The notes below the pieces were generated by a model, which was not told where the DNA came from, did no database searches, and saw only the letters and a list, made by a program, of their open reading frames with translations. From Symsagittifera roscoffensis (lineage: Eukaryota; Xenacoelomorpha; Acoela; Convolutidae), in contig NC_087069.1 of assembly GCF_963678635.1 (NCBI RefSeq), positions 11,179,206 through 11,243,205 on the forward strand: 64,000 bases of DNA, given 5' to 3'. Shown piece by piece: positions 29,963-40,712 of the stretch; the stretch's first letter is position 1, and each line of letters starts with the position of its first letter. Made by a program: the position numbers and the translations under genes.

Positions 29963-30751
29963 TCATGTGAACTTCTTGCCCTTGTGCCTCATTAACTGTT
30001 GCATCGGATAAACCTTGTCTGCGTAGCCTTTGACAAATTCCCTATAGTACTTTGCAAAATCCAGAAAGCTCATCAATTGGTGTTCCGTTTTCGGCGATTT
30101 CCAAGTTAGAACTGCCTCTACCGCGTCTGGATCTGGTCTGATGCCGTGTTTGTCCACCATCCTGCCCAAGTATTTTATCGAGTCCTTGAGTATCTCACAC
30201 TCTGATGGTTTGCACTTCAGCCCCGACCTCCTCATACACGCAAATACTTCTTCAAGTCTCTCAATGTGGTCCTCTAGTGTGGGTGTCGCTATTACCACGT
30301 CATCCACATAGCACATTACCAGATTGCCGTACTTCTTCGTCACGCCTATCAGCGCGTGTGCCATCAACCGCTGAAACGTGGCTGTGGCATTGCAAAGTCC
30401 AAACGGCATCCGTTTCCATTGAAACAGACCCAACTCGCAGGCAAACCCTGTCTTGTCCCTGTCCTGCTTCCTCAGCGGTACCTGCCAAAAAGCCGAGCCT
30501 AAATCAAGAGTCGTAAAAAATTTTGCATCACCTAACTTCGAGAGGCTCTCATCAATCCTAGGTATGGGATAGGCATCCTTCACCGTGACGGAGTTCAGGT
30601 ATCGAAAGTCACAACAAAACCTTAACTGGTCGCCTTTCTTTTTGGCCATCACTACTCCACACGCCCACGGTGATTTGGATGGTTCTATCATGTCATACTC
30701 TAGTAGCGTTTCAATCTCCTTCCTACACGCATCCGATTTGTGTGGCGTCAT
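29963..30751 (-). pseudogene. Pol of element B: reverse transcriptase
   Basis: The RT palm is intact in sequence: LDLGSAFWQVPL, MPFGLCNATATFQ and YVDD (about 30298-30310), then the connection domain. The piece opens after a frameshift near 30940 and closes at a TGA in place of Trp (about 29966). It is closest to the A copy; it shows RT of Ty3/gypsy type. Confidence 0.85.
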
Positions 30752-30915
30752 GCGCCTCGCCCCCTCCCTGTGCGGTATTGCATTTTCCTCAAGTTCTGTT
30801 TCATGCTCAACAAAATTACAACACCCAATGTCTGCCTTATGTCTTGAAAAAACTTCTTCGTTCCGCTCTAGTACGTCCTTGATGGCTTCGAGCTGTTCGT
30901 CCGTGAACTTGCCTC

Positions 30916-32406
30916 TTAAGTGTTCAATATCCGGTAGAACCGGTTTATCACACTCTGTATTTCGTCTAATGTGGGCCGTTCCGGGAAATTCGAACAGCTC
31001 GATAGTCCATCGTCCGTCTCTGACTTAAGTGACTTCACAAGACCTGATGAATCTTTTATTTTGTTTAATCGTCTCGAGATACAAATTTTGTCCCTACGAT
31101 TGGGACAATCAACAACTTCATTTTGTTTATGGTTTTCAGTCATTTCATATCGAGTTTTAACAGGTAAAGCATATCCCAGTTTCCTCCCCCTCTGTATCGT
31201 GATTGGCATGTCAAGGGTATTCAACAAGACACTCACGCAGAGGCCGCTCTTCGTAATCGAGAAGGATCTTCCTAAAACAGCAGCACTTTGACTATTTGGA
31301 TTTAGGACTACGCATACATGGTTGCTGTCACTTAGTTCATTGTAATTTTTCATTCGTAAGCTTACAATCGCCGCCTCGTTCGCCTTTAGCCTCACCCTCC
31401 TACTCAAGAATACCGGTGTTTTGGTTTCATTTGCCATTATTAAATTTACCGGTTTGATTGCGTACCTCCTATCCGGGTTCCGTATCCTGAACATTGCGTT
31501 GTTTAGATCAATCGCTACATCAAAGTTCCTGATGAAGTCTCTGCCTAAAATAAATTGGTCAGACTCATTTAGGTTTTCTACCACAAGAAAGCTCATCCAC
31601 AGGTTACGTTCCCCCAGATTGAGGGCTATTATCGGCGTTCTGCCCAACACCCGCAGGGCCCCTTTGTTCGCAGCTGACAACCGTATTCTCGAATCTATCA
31701 AATCATCTTTGTTGAAGCCCATTCGTTCCCAAGTTTCGATTGGTATGACAGTCAAGACTGCTCCCGTATCAAGTAGCCCACGTAATTGAGTCTTTTTGCC
31801 ACCTATGTCTAGCACGTGTCCTGTCACATCTGCCTCTGTCCCGATGTGCATCGCATCTTCTTCAAGCATGGCGCAGTGTCCAATCGATCTCACTTTCAAC
31901 TCTTCTTTTCCCACGTAGATTTGCCCAATTAGGTCTTCATCACATGTTATCATTGTTTTGGTATAGATGTTGATTCCATCTAAATTTAGCATCACTTCAT
32001 GTGGACCATAAGCTTCTGTGTACCTGTTATCAACACGTACCGACTTGCTACCCCTTCTCGTGAGTAGTGCTCTCAATGCTCTAGAAGTCGTTTGTGGGCT
32101 TATACTACTCAAGGAATCTGCGTACACATCAATGTGCATTATTGTCTGGTCACTTGGTTCGCTCAAGTTTCTCGTTACTTCGTGGCCGCCCACAGTGATT
32201 ATTGACTTTATTCTTGCCCCAATCTTTGTTATGCCAAATGGCTTTCCTGTAACCATTTTTACAGTGTTGCAGTTTCCATTTTTTGTCGACCCCTCAGCAG
32301 CTTCTGGTATTGTTTGTGAGCTACTTAATGCTTCGTTCATTTTCTGTCTTTGGATTTCTTGCTTCAGTCGTTGTTCTATTTCTTTCGCTGCTAGGTCTTG
32401 TTTCAC
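30916..32406 (-). pseudogene. Pol of element B: protease region
   Basis: It holds the retropepsin with Asp-Thr-Gly at 31762-31770 followed by the usual hydrophobic strand and an ILGRDF motif. An unassigned region between nucleocapsid and protease precedes it. The frame differs from that of gag because of two extra bases near 32480, which A lacks. It ends at a frameshift near 30940, just before RT. Confidence 0.8.
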
Positions 32407-32471
32407 TTTGTTTATGGCCTCCGCTGCCGCCTTCTCATAATATATTTCTTGGGCGTTCTTCGCCGTGGCCT

Positions 32472-33143
32472 CTACTGCACTATTACGTTATGTGTTACAG
32501 CTTTCACTGTTTTCGTCGGTAGCTCCGCATTTGGTCTTTCTAGGTTTTTCGTCTCAAATTCACCTTTTCTGTTTCTCTGGTTCTGCACCGCTGCTAGCGC
32601 CAACTTGTGTTTTGGATGACTCTGATTCTTGACCGCTTCCCAAAACAACGGACAGTCCATCCTGAAGTGTCCCTCTTGGTTGCAGAAGAAGCATCTTGCA
32701 CCTATTTTGATGATCAAGCAACTATAGAACTCGTGTTCTTCCATCTGACTCATATCTTCCTCATCGGGTGCATATCCCAAATTCTTCATGCCCTGTTTGT
32801 ATGTCGTGCAGTCCGCCACATGATGATCAGCTGACCCGCAGTTAGCACATGATCTGCGTTTGTCCATGTCATCTCTGGGCTTGTACCATGACGACCTTTG
32901 TGGCTGACTCCCCCCTTGTGTGTTCTTTTTGTCTGAGTACGAGTATTTCTTGGGTTTCATCAGCATGTACTCTCTTGACTTCTGCCTCATCTCTTCTGGA
33001 GTTGGTGCACTGTCTTTCGATAATGTATAGTACGTTGCTAACATCGTTCTCAAGTCGTCACTCTTTACCCCATCAATGAACTTTGAGGCGATGCTGAAGT
33101 TTCTTCGATTGGTAGATTCTTCCGGGTCACTCCTTTTTCTCAA
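32472..33143 (-). pseudogene. Gag of element B: C-terminal capsid and nucleocapsid with two zinc knuckles
   Basis: Two CCHC knuckles are seen: C-x2-C-x4-H-x4-C in CANCGSADHHVADC and in CFFCNQEGHFRMDC, separated by about 40 residues. They should bind the genomic RNA. The last 20 residues overlap the first residues of the A polyprotein, which fixes how much of A is outside the window. A frameshift near 32480 separates gag from pol here. Confidence 0.85.
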
Positions 33144-34617
33144 GCTCTCAAGCTCTCAAGATCATCTAGGAACCTGTCTATCGATTCATCGTCCCTTTGT
33201 CTCCTCTTTTCAAATCGCATCATCGCTTGATGACCCTTCATGCCTGAGCCGAATCTATTTAACAATATTTCAAAGATTTGTCCGCTGTGTCGCGTTCCTC
33301 TTCTTTCTTCGCAACCACGCATTTCAATGCCGTGCCTTCCAGGTTGCTCAGAATCGCTGTGCATGCTTGCCTCTCATCGTTCAAGTTGTCTTGTTCCAAT
33401 TGCAACCTCATGACTTCTACCCAAGTGTCAATGCATCCGTCTGAATCATCTTTGAATTCTTTTGGTTTCTTGAAAGTTTTCCTGGATTTGTTGCTTCCTC
33501 TGTCACTCGAGTCGGTGTTCCTTGTAGCGAATGCCTCTAGCGTCCTGTTCATCATTTCCCAGGTGCTTGCCCATGTCATGGCATCCTGTCCCACGTTGTT
33601 GTGAGTCGTGGAGTCCCCTGGACCACTGGTTGTGTTCGCTGTTCCATTTTTTATAATGGCCCTGGCCCCCACCGGTGCCGTAATCGCGGCCTCCCGGGTT
33701 GCTGGTAACGGTGTTGATTGTCGTTTGTTCCTTTGAGGCTCCACGAAGTCCACTCTATTACCTTCAGTCCTCTCTGCAGCTGGCCTGTCTTGTTGTGTTG
33801 AATTCCTAAGAATAGCGTCTAGCTTTGTCTGTATTGCACTTGAGCTCTCAGCATGTTCCCTACTCATCGTATCCATTCTCGTTTCCAAACTCCCTAACTG
33901 GCAATTCACTGCGTCATATCGCTGCTTCATTTCTTGCATGTCCTTTCTGATGTTCTTCTCTCGCTCTTCATCAGTGGTTTCTACTTTGTCAGACATCTTC
34001 TGAAGCTTTTCCTCCGTCGCTCTTGCTAGATGGAAATAGTTGTCCAAGTACTCATGTTTGTTGTGTCTCATTTCCTTCCTTATCACATTTCTATCCTCTT
34101 CGCTGTGCTTCAGTTTCTCATCTATCTGATCTAGTTTCGCCATCAAGTCGCTTAACTCAAGAGTTGTCGTTCCATGGTCCGTTGTTGTCCTGTAGTTGGT
34201 CGCCGGTCCCGATTTTCTCTGACCCTCGTTCTGATCGGTCTCTGTCGTTCTCGTGGATACTGTTCCGAATGTTTTGCTTTTCTCAACTTTCGTCTCCTCC
34301 ACTGCTGCGTCCTTCGATCTCATTCCGACCATCATTGCTAATCTTTCAGTAAAAGACGTTCTCTTTTGAGACTCATCCTTCACTGTTTCTGGCGTGTTGC
34401 CTGTTGTGTCTTCCACGTTGTCTATCGGTGAGAACTCTATGGGATTCGGGTTAGGTTCTTCCGCATTAGGCATTGGAGTTGACTCTGTCGTCTTCTTTCC
34501 TGCTTCACCCACACTTTGATCAGGTGTCTCTAGATCAATCTCGATGGTGGGTTCTACTCGTTCCCCTTCCGTGCCCTCTTTTGCTTTGTTCTCCGTGGTA
34601 CTCCTCGTGCTGACCAT
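33140..34617 (-). pseudogene. Gag of element B: matrix/capsid region
   Basis: The ATG at 34615-34617 starts MVSTRSTTENKAK; the start in element C is similar (MVETRSQ). Residues 150-260 are a charged coiled coil, then a basic Pro-rich stretch. The retrotransposon-gag fold follows (WVEVMRLQLEQ, ALKCVV, FGSGMKGHQAMMRFEKRR). A frameshift near 33260-33364 splits that fold, and another lies near 33140. A TTTTCAG 3' splice site ends one base before the ATG. Confidence 0.8.
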
Positions 34618-34618
34618 A

Positions 34619-34625
34619 CTGAAAA
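34619..34625 (-). promoter_or_regulatory. 3' splice site directly before the gag ATG of element B
   Basis: TTTTCAG followed by one base and then ATG. This tight spacing is typical of nematode trans-splice or leader-intron acceptors. Element C (AGTTTCAG, five bases, ATG) and element D (CTTTCAG, eight bases, ATG) show the same arrangement. Genomic RNA must stay unspliced, so the site would define a separate mRNA. Confidence 0.5.
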
Positions 34626-35040
34626 GTTCTTCTTTGTTACCTTCGGACCCATTGATGTTGTTTTACGTAGCGACGAGTTATACTTTGTCTTCGCTTCGGT
34701 AGACCTTTTTTCAGCTACCGGTACCCTGCTCCGCCTCATTATTTACAATTGTTACTATTTACAGTATTACTATCTACAAAATTCTACTCTAAAGTTAAAA
34801 CCTCTTTTGAAAAAAAAATTTTTTTAAAAAGAAATCGACGATTTGCTGAAAACAACTTTTCTTAAGCTCTTGAAATTTTTATATGTTAGGATAGGATAGA
34901 GAATAAGATTTTACAATTGGTTACTTCAACCTGACTTTGTACTCTTTTAGTACCCCCTTCCTAATGCTGTTCCAAGACTTTCTCTCTACCGTCTCAAGAC
35001 TATTCAGTGTTGTCCCAGTACTTCCTGTTAGTATCCCCAG

Positions 35041-36090
35041 ACTAGTGTCCCAACACCAATGTCCCAAGACCAACGTCCCAAGACCAACGTCCCAAGACTA
35101 GTGTCCCAAGACTAATGTCCCAAGACCAATGGCCCAAGACCAACGTCCCAAGACTATTGTCCCAAGACTAATGTCCCAAAACCAATGGCCCAAGACCAAT
35201 GTCCCAAGACCACTGTCCCAAGACCAATGTCTCAAGACCAATGGCCCAAGACCAATATCCCAAGACCACTGTCCCAAGACCAATGGTCCAAGACCAACGT
35301 CCCAAGACAAGTGTCCCAAGACTAATGTCCCAAGACCAATGGCCCAAGACCAATGTCCCAAGACCACTGTCCCAAGACCACTGTCCCAAGACCAATGTCC
35401 CAAGACCAATGTCCCAAGACCACTGTCCCAAGACCAATGTCCCAAAACCAATGTCCCAAGACCACTGTCCCAAGACCAATGTCCCAAGACCAACGTCCCA
35501 AGACTAGTGTCCCAAGACTAATGTCCCAAGACCAATGGCCCAAGACCAACGTCCCAAGACTATTGTCCCAAGACTAATGTCTCAAGACCAATGGCCCAAG
35601 ACCAATGTCCCAAGACCACTGTCCCAAGACCAATGTCCCAAGACCAATGGCCCAAGACCAATGTCCCAAGACCACTGTCCCAAGACCAATGGCCCAAGAC
35701 CAATGTCCCAAGACCACTGTCCCAAGACCACTGTCCCAAGACCAATGTCCCAAGACCAATGTCCCAAGACCACTGTCCCAAGACCAATGTCCCAAAACCA
35801 ATGTCCCAAGACCACTGTCCCAAGACTAATGTCCCAAGACCAATGTCCCAAGACTAATGTCCCAAGACCACTGTCCCAAGACCACTGTCCCAAGACCAAT
35901 GTCCCAAGACCAATGTCTCAAGACCACTGTCCCAAGACCAACGTCCCAAGACCAACGTCCCAAGACTGTTTCGTACCAAGATGCTCTGGTCCAAGACTGT
36001 CCCAAGGCTGCACTGTCCCAAGACTGTCCCAAGACTGTGTTGCCCCAAGACTGTTCCCAGACTGCATTGTCCCAAGACTTCTTCGGTACT
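35041..36090. repeat. 14-bp minisatellite, about 65-70 copies, in the leader of element B
   Basis: The unit is GTCCCAAGACCAAT with variants (CACT, AACG, ATGG, CTAG, CTAA at the variable end); copies decay after about 35965. A block recurs at an offset of 406 bp (29 units), for example 35151 and 35557, so the array grew by block duplication. Because 14 is not a multiple of three and the unit lacks stops, long frames open in several phases on both strands; these are artefacts of the repeat. Confidence 0.95.
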
Positions 36091-36950
36091 GTCCCAAGAC
36101 TCGTCACTGAATGTCTGGATATCGGGTCTCTTCTTCTTCGTTGTAGGGACTATTGAACCACTGTACCTTTTACCATTACTTGAGCTCTAGTAAAAATTTT
36201 CCCAAAATCCCTATCTTAATGGTCGAAACCCAAATACTAATCCAGTCTTTTCAGGCTATTTGAAACTCTAAATTCCCCGCAGGTGTCTTGTGATCACCTG
36301 TTCGTTAAAATACCAACAACAAGTTTTCACCAAAACGTAAAAATTTAAACTGGAAAAAATTTCAAAAACAGATGGGTGAATTCTCCTGAAATTCAAGGTT
36401 GACTGATGTCAGTCTTTGTCCGAAAAAATGTCTGGTACCCGATTGCCACGCGTTTTCCTCCCCCCTGCTAGCGATCTTAAGGGGTATCACAAAAACTGTC
36501 TATGCCCGTTCTCCCCTACCGATCCGACCAGGGTACCTACCTTAACCTGAATCTAATTTTGGATATCCGCTTCCTATAACCAACGCGTGTAAATATCTAA
36601 TGTAACTAAGTCGACGATGCCGAACAATTAGTTACTCTAATGTGTCCCCCCTTTTTACAATTTATAACCGCTAACCTCTAACTTAACCAGCCCCCCTTCT
36701 AACCTCCCCCCTCTTTAGCCCCCCTCTTAAGCCGAAAAATCCCTTAAGCGCCGGGTGCTAAACCTCTCGAGAGAAAGCCGTAGACCTGTTTCCAGGCCTG
36801 CTTGTGCAAAAACTTCCTCAAAACAATGGGACTCCGCTTATCCAATTTTACACTTATCTCCTATAATGTAATGTGGATTCTAACGATACCCGTTGCCCAA
36901 CTTGAGAACACCCCTGTGCGTCCTCTTGTGGTGATCCTGTGCAGCAGCAC

Positions 36951-37157
36951 CACTTTCCCACTTGGCTGGTCACCTCTTCCAGTCAAGTCTCCTAGTGGTC
37001 CGTTTCGATCCTTGTGAACCACTTTCTCACTCGGCTGGTCACCCTTTCCAGTCAAGTCTCCTAGTGGTCCGGTTCGATCCTTGTGAACCACTTTCCCACT
37101 CGACTGGTCACCTCTTCCAGTCAAGTCTCCTAGTGGTCCGGCTAGGTTGCAATCTAT
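36951..37157. repeat. Three tandem 69-bp units in the leader of element B
   Basis: Units start at 36951, 37020 and 37089 and contain CACTTTCCCACT, CTGGTCACC and CAAGTCTCCTAGTGGTCC. They differ at a few positions only. No function is visible. Confidence 0.85.
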
Positions 37158-37605
37158 CTGAAAACCCTTAACAACGCCCCCCACTCGGGCACCTTGTTGA
37201 AGTCACTGGTTTAAATTGCTAGATTGATCGAAACGATCGGTCTTATAAAACAGTATGGGTATACTATTTAATTAATATAAAGGTTTGATCCAAATGATCC
37301 GGTATCAAAGTCACTGTCTTTTCGTTTTATGGTTTTTGTTCCTTTTTCTATGCTTTTTTCTTGTTTTTGTTTCCCTAGTTACCCCCCCTTACTCGGTTAG
37401 CTAGGCCTCGTTCGGAGAGCGTACCAGGAAGTTTTCTCAAGTTTTCTTAAAAAGCTATCACGGTACAACCGGAAGGTTTACACGTTCCCGCTGAACCGTA
37501 CCACCGGTACTCTAGAATGGGCATGCAGCCCGGAGCTGTGTCAAGTGGGTTCAACTCCGTAGTCATGATGTCGTAAAAACACCCAGGATTGCCATAAAAA
37601 CACTA

Positions 37606-38503
37606 TGTAACAGTCGCCTACTTCAGTCACATATGAGGCTTAAGAAAAATAGGCCCTATAACCATTGGCTCAAGAGTCAGGGACACTATCTCTTGTGTTT
37701 TTCTACATCAAGAACGGTCGGAGCCAATTCGGTTCGCTTGCGACATGAGACTGGGAACCCGTTACAGCTTAAAGGCTACTACCAAAATATCCCCCCACTC
37801 TAGAAAATAAGAACGTCCCCATACTTAGGTCTCAAAATACCCAAAATACGCGAACGCCGTTAAAAACAGAGTCGGAACAATCCGTTAAGTTACTTTTTAT
37901 TGGACAGTGGAACCTTGATCCATTTCAGATGGATCAACCTAAAACTCGCCTTATCTCAACATAACAATCATAAAACACACTCGAGAAAATTAAATTAGGG
38001 ACTCACATGTTGATGTACTCGAGTGCAGGGAGTAATTAAATTGGTAAGCAACTCAAGAATCAGATAATATAACTAAATAAGTTTGATACTGGTCAGTTTT
38101 GGTAACAGAAGTAAGTTCTGGCTCTAGAATTTGAGTTTTTGTATGAACCATTGGGACACTCAAGCTGTCCACCTTTCCATTGAAGGTTCACTCTAGTTTG
38201 TTCCGAATTGTTGTTCTCTCTTCTTTTTATTATCTCTCCTCCTATTTCGGGATAAGACAGCTCTACTCGTGTCCTATTTTATATCTGGAAATTGCGAATA
38301 GCAATTTCCTGCTGTTTCTCTTGAGTATTTTCCCGCAATTGTAAATTCGGTCGTTCTCATTTTTCACTTTGTGTTTTCAGTTGGTACGAGAAAACTGAGC
38401 ATGACAGGCTCTATTCGAAATTTTGAAAATTAATATTCCACTCCAAAATTACGTATTTTCGTGTCTCTCAAGGTCAAACTTCCACACATGACCGACTGGC
38501 ACA
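37606..38503 (-). repeat. 5' LTR of element B (898 bp)
   Basis: Read on the - strand it starts TGTGCCAG (38503) and ends TGTTACA (37606). It aligns over its whole length with A's 3' LTR and keeps both LTR hairpins (38287-38309, 37915-37937). The five bases outside its start are ACTGC (38504-38508); the matching target-site copy should be left of element A. Confidence 0.83.
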
Positions 38504-40290
38504 ACTGCACAAAACGGTCGACTAATCAAAAAAATGTACATTTTCGAGAATTACAGCTTTTGGTTAAAAAAAAATTGGGAGTAGCCGCTCAAGCAGAAGG
38601 GATTCATGCAACCTGTAATTTCTATTTTCCCCCAAATCTCGGATTTGGGCAGGTAGTTCTCGAGAAAAGTCAAAACCTTTCAAAAAACCTTCATAAAAAC
38701 AGAATTTTGGTGTTAAAAAAATTTGTGCTCAGCTGCTTACGCCAGATGCATTTTAAAATCGCTCTTTTCTTTGAAACGAAAATCTCAGATTTCAGAGGGC
38801 TAGATTTTGAGAAATCAAAAAAATTTAAAATATTCGCCCACAGACTTTTTCGACTAAAATAGGTAAGAGAAAAATAATTGAGATAATCAATTTTCCCAGG
38901 GAGATATTGAGGAGCCGCGGCTGGCTTCTGCAAAAACAATTATCGCACCCGCTTCTTTCAATTGAACTTTTCATCTCAGACTTGATTGTGCAAATTTTAA
39001 GAAAAAACAAAGAAAAATTCTAAAAAAACGGTCAAAAGTTATAGTTATAAGAAACGGTGAAAAGCCTTTCCAAAATTCATAAATTTTTTCTGCAGAAAAG
39101 CACATGGAGGCCGCCTAAGCAGAGAAGAATCCGAAAACAATGTTTCTTGATTGAACACAAGCTGAGAATATGCACTGTAGTTATGGCGTTGAGTCAAAAA
39201 GTTTCAAATTGAGGAGCCGCGGCTGGCTTCTGCAAAACCAATTATCGCACCCGCTTCTTTCAATTGAACTTTTCATCTCAGACTTGATTTTGCAAATTTT
39301 AAGAAAAAAACAAAGAAAAATTCTAAAAAAAACGGTCAAAAGTTATAGTTATAAGAAACGGTGAAAAGCAAATGGAGGCCGCCTAAGCAGAGAAGAATCC
39401 CAAAACAAGGTTTCTTGATTGAACACAAGCTGAGAATATGCACTGTAGTTATGGCGTTGAGTCAAAAAGTTTCCAAAAAATTGTAAAAGTTTCAAATATT
39501 TAATTTGCTTAAGTCCATAATTTGTTTCTAAAATAATTAAGTATAGCCAAATCAAAAAGTAGGTTTTCAACAACCTGTCGTTTTGATTAAAGCTTTGATA
39601 TCAGAATCGACAGAGTAGATAGCGAGAAATCTTCACAAAACGGTCGACTAATCAAAAAATGGACATTTTGAGAATTACAGCTTTTGGTGAAAAAAAATTG
39701 GGAGAAGCCGCCCAAGCAGAAGGGATTCACGCAACCTGTAATTCCTTTTTTCCCCCAAATCTCGGATTTGGGCAGGTAGTTCTCGAGAAAAGTCAAAACC
39801 TTTCAAAAAAAACCTTCATAAAAATAGAATTTTGGTGTTAAAAAAGTTTGTGCCCAGCTGCTTACGCCAGATGCATTTTAAAATCGCTCTTTTCTTTGAA
39901 ACCAAAATCTCAAATTTCAGACGGCTAGATTTTCAGAAATCAAAAAAATTTAAAATATTCTCCCACAGACTTTTTCGACTAAAATAGGTAAGAGAAAAAT
40001 AATTGAGATAATCAATTTTCCCAGAGAGATATCATTTCTCTTACAACAAATTGAGGAGCCGCGGCTGGCTTCTGCAAAAACAATTATCGCACCCGCTTCT
40101 TTCAATTGAATTTTTTATATCAGACTTTTTTGTGCAAATTTTAAGAGAGAACAAAAAAAATCTAAAAAAAACGGTCAAAAGTTATTGTTATAAGAAACGG
40201 TGAAAAGCCTTTCCAAAATTCATAAGTTTTTTCTGCAGAAAAGCACGTGTTTGATATTGAATGAATTTGCTACACGGATGGGGCCTGAAA
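38504..40290. repeat. A+T-rich modular repeat region
   Basis: Three modules recur. Module X (398 bp) is at 38509-38906 and 39634-40031. Module Y (about 160-200 bp, beginning TTGAGGAGCCGCGGCTGG) is at 38907-39103, 39209-39371 and 40051-40248. Module Z (about 105 bp, beginning ATGGAGGCCGCCTAAGC) is at 39104-39208 and 39372-39474. The order X-Y-Z-Y-Z-unique-X-Y implies duplication of composite blocks. No coding frame is conserved. Element B seems to have inserted beside a module X copy. Confidence 0.75.
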
Positions 40291-40620
40291 AATGTGATTT
40301 TGAAGATAGAAAGAGACATCAATAAGGAGTTGTTGGCTATGAGGAAAAAAGATGAAATAAGTGAGAGTCTCTACACAAGGATGAGGTCTACTGGGGGGTA
40401 ACCCGCCAGGCTTTATGGGTTGGCGAAAGTGCATAAAGTGAATACCCCTTTAAGAACGGTCCTCTCCTTGCCTGGTAGCTCTTATCATAACTTGAACAAG
40501 ATTCTTGTAAAATATTTTGTAAAAATTGAGGGCGCAAATATCGAAACCAAATCACTAGATGCGAGAGAAATCTTAGATAGCACTAATCTTGAGCCCAATG
40601 AAAATTTACCTGATTTTTTC
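40260..40620 (+). pseudogene. Penelope-like reverse transcriptase, fragment with the PARLYGLAKVHK motif
   Basis: The translation includes an in-frame stop (TAA about 40399-40401) within a STGGxPARLYGLAKVHK stretch, then TPLRTVLSLPGSSYHNLN and EGANIETKSLDARE. This pattern is characteristic of Penelope-like elements (PLEs), where the RT has GLPKIHK-type and S-x-PGS motifs. The fragment starts and ends abruptly and runs into short tandem repeats at 40606. It corresponds to a part of RT that should lie downstream of the neighbouring fragment. Confidence 0.7.
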
Positions 40621-40711
40621 ACTGACATTATATCTGATTTACCTGACATTATACCTGATTTACCTGACATTATACCTGATTTATCCAAATTAACCTGATT
40701 TATACCTGATT
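40606..40711 (+). repeat. Short tandem repeat after the first PLE fragment
   Basis: Units of about 21 bp containing ACCTGACATTATACCTGATT occur several times and decay at the right end. They extend the open frame by a meaningless DLPDIIP repeat. Confidence 0.8.
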
Positions 40712-40712
40712 T

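Larger units (their letters stand above)
34618..37605 (-). other. Untranslated leader of element B
   Basis: These 2,988 bp between the 5' LTR and gag contain no supportable gene. From the gag side: A+T-rich sequence with homopolymer runs (34740-35030), the 14-bp minisatellite (35041-36090), unique sequence (36090-36950), three 69-bp units (36951-37157), and unique sequence to the LTR. No clear primer-binding site touches the LTR. The best candidate is TGGCAATCCTGGG (37582-37594, - strand), 11 bases in, and is weak. Confidence 0.65.
17333..38503 (-). mobile_element. Element B: second copy of the same giant LTR element, 3' end cut by element A
   Basis: Reading right to left: 5' LTR (37606-38503), leader (34618-37605), gag-pol (26153-34617), spacer, ORF2 (17333-25705). 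Most of pol is close to A by eye (roughly nine of ten residues). ORF2 homology to A continues right up to the end of A's 3' LTR and then stops, so A probably inserted into B. B's missing ORF2 end and 3' LTR should then lie left of A, outside the window. B carries many nonsense changes, frameshifts and deletions and cannot be autonomous. Confidence 0.85.

Noticed and set aside
35098-36110. Many long open frames on both strands with PKTNVPRP-like or LGTLVLGHWSWD-like repeats
   Set aside because: They are read-through of the 14-bp minisatellite, whose unit lacks stops in several phases. No start context, no unique sequence and no conservation support a gene.
35041-37157. Direct repeats that might suggest a CRISPR array
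   Set aside because: Units are contiguous without unique spacers, there are no cas genes, and the context is a eukaryotic LTR element.
37582-37594. TGGCAATCCTGGG as the primer-binding site of element B
   Set aside because: It starts with TGG but lies 11 bases inside the LTR border, whereas these sites normally lie within a few bases. Kept only as a weak candidate in the leader entry.
36480-37600. Possible host gene or RNA gene between the leader repeats and B's LTR
   Set aside because: No frame above about 70 codons outside repeats, no tRNA-like fold noticed, and the stretch lies inside element B between LTR and gag.
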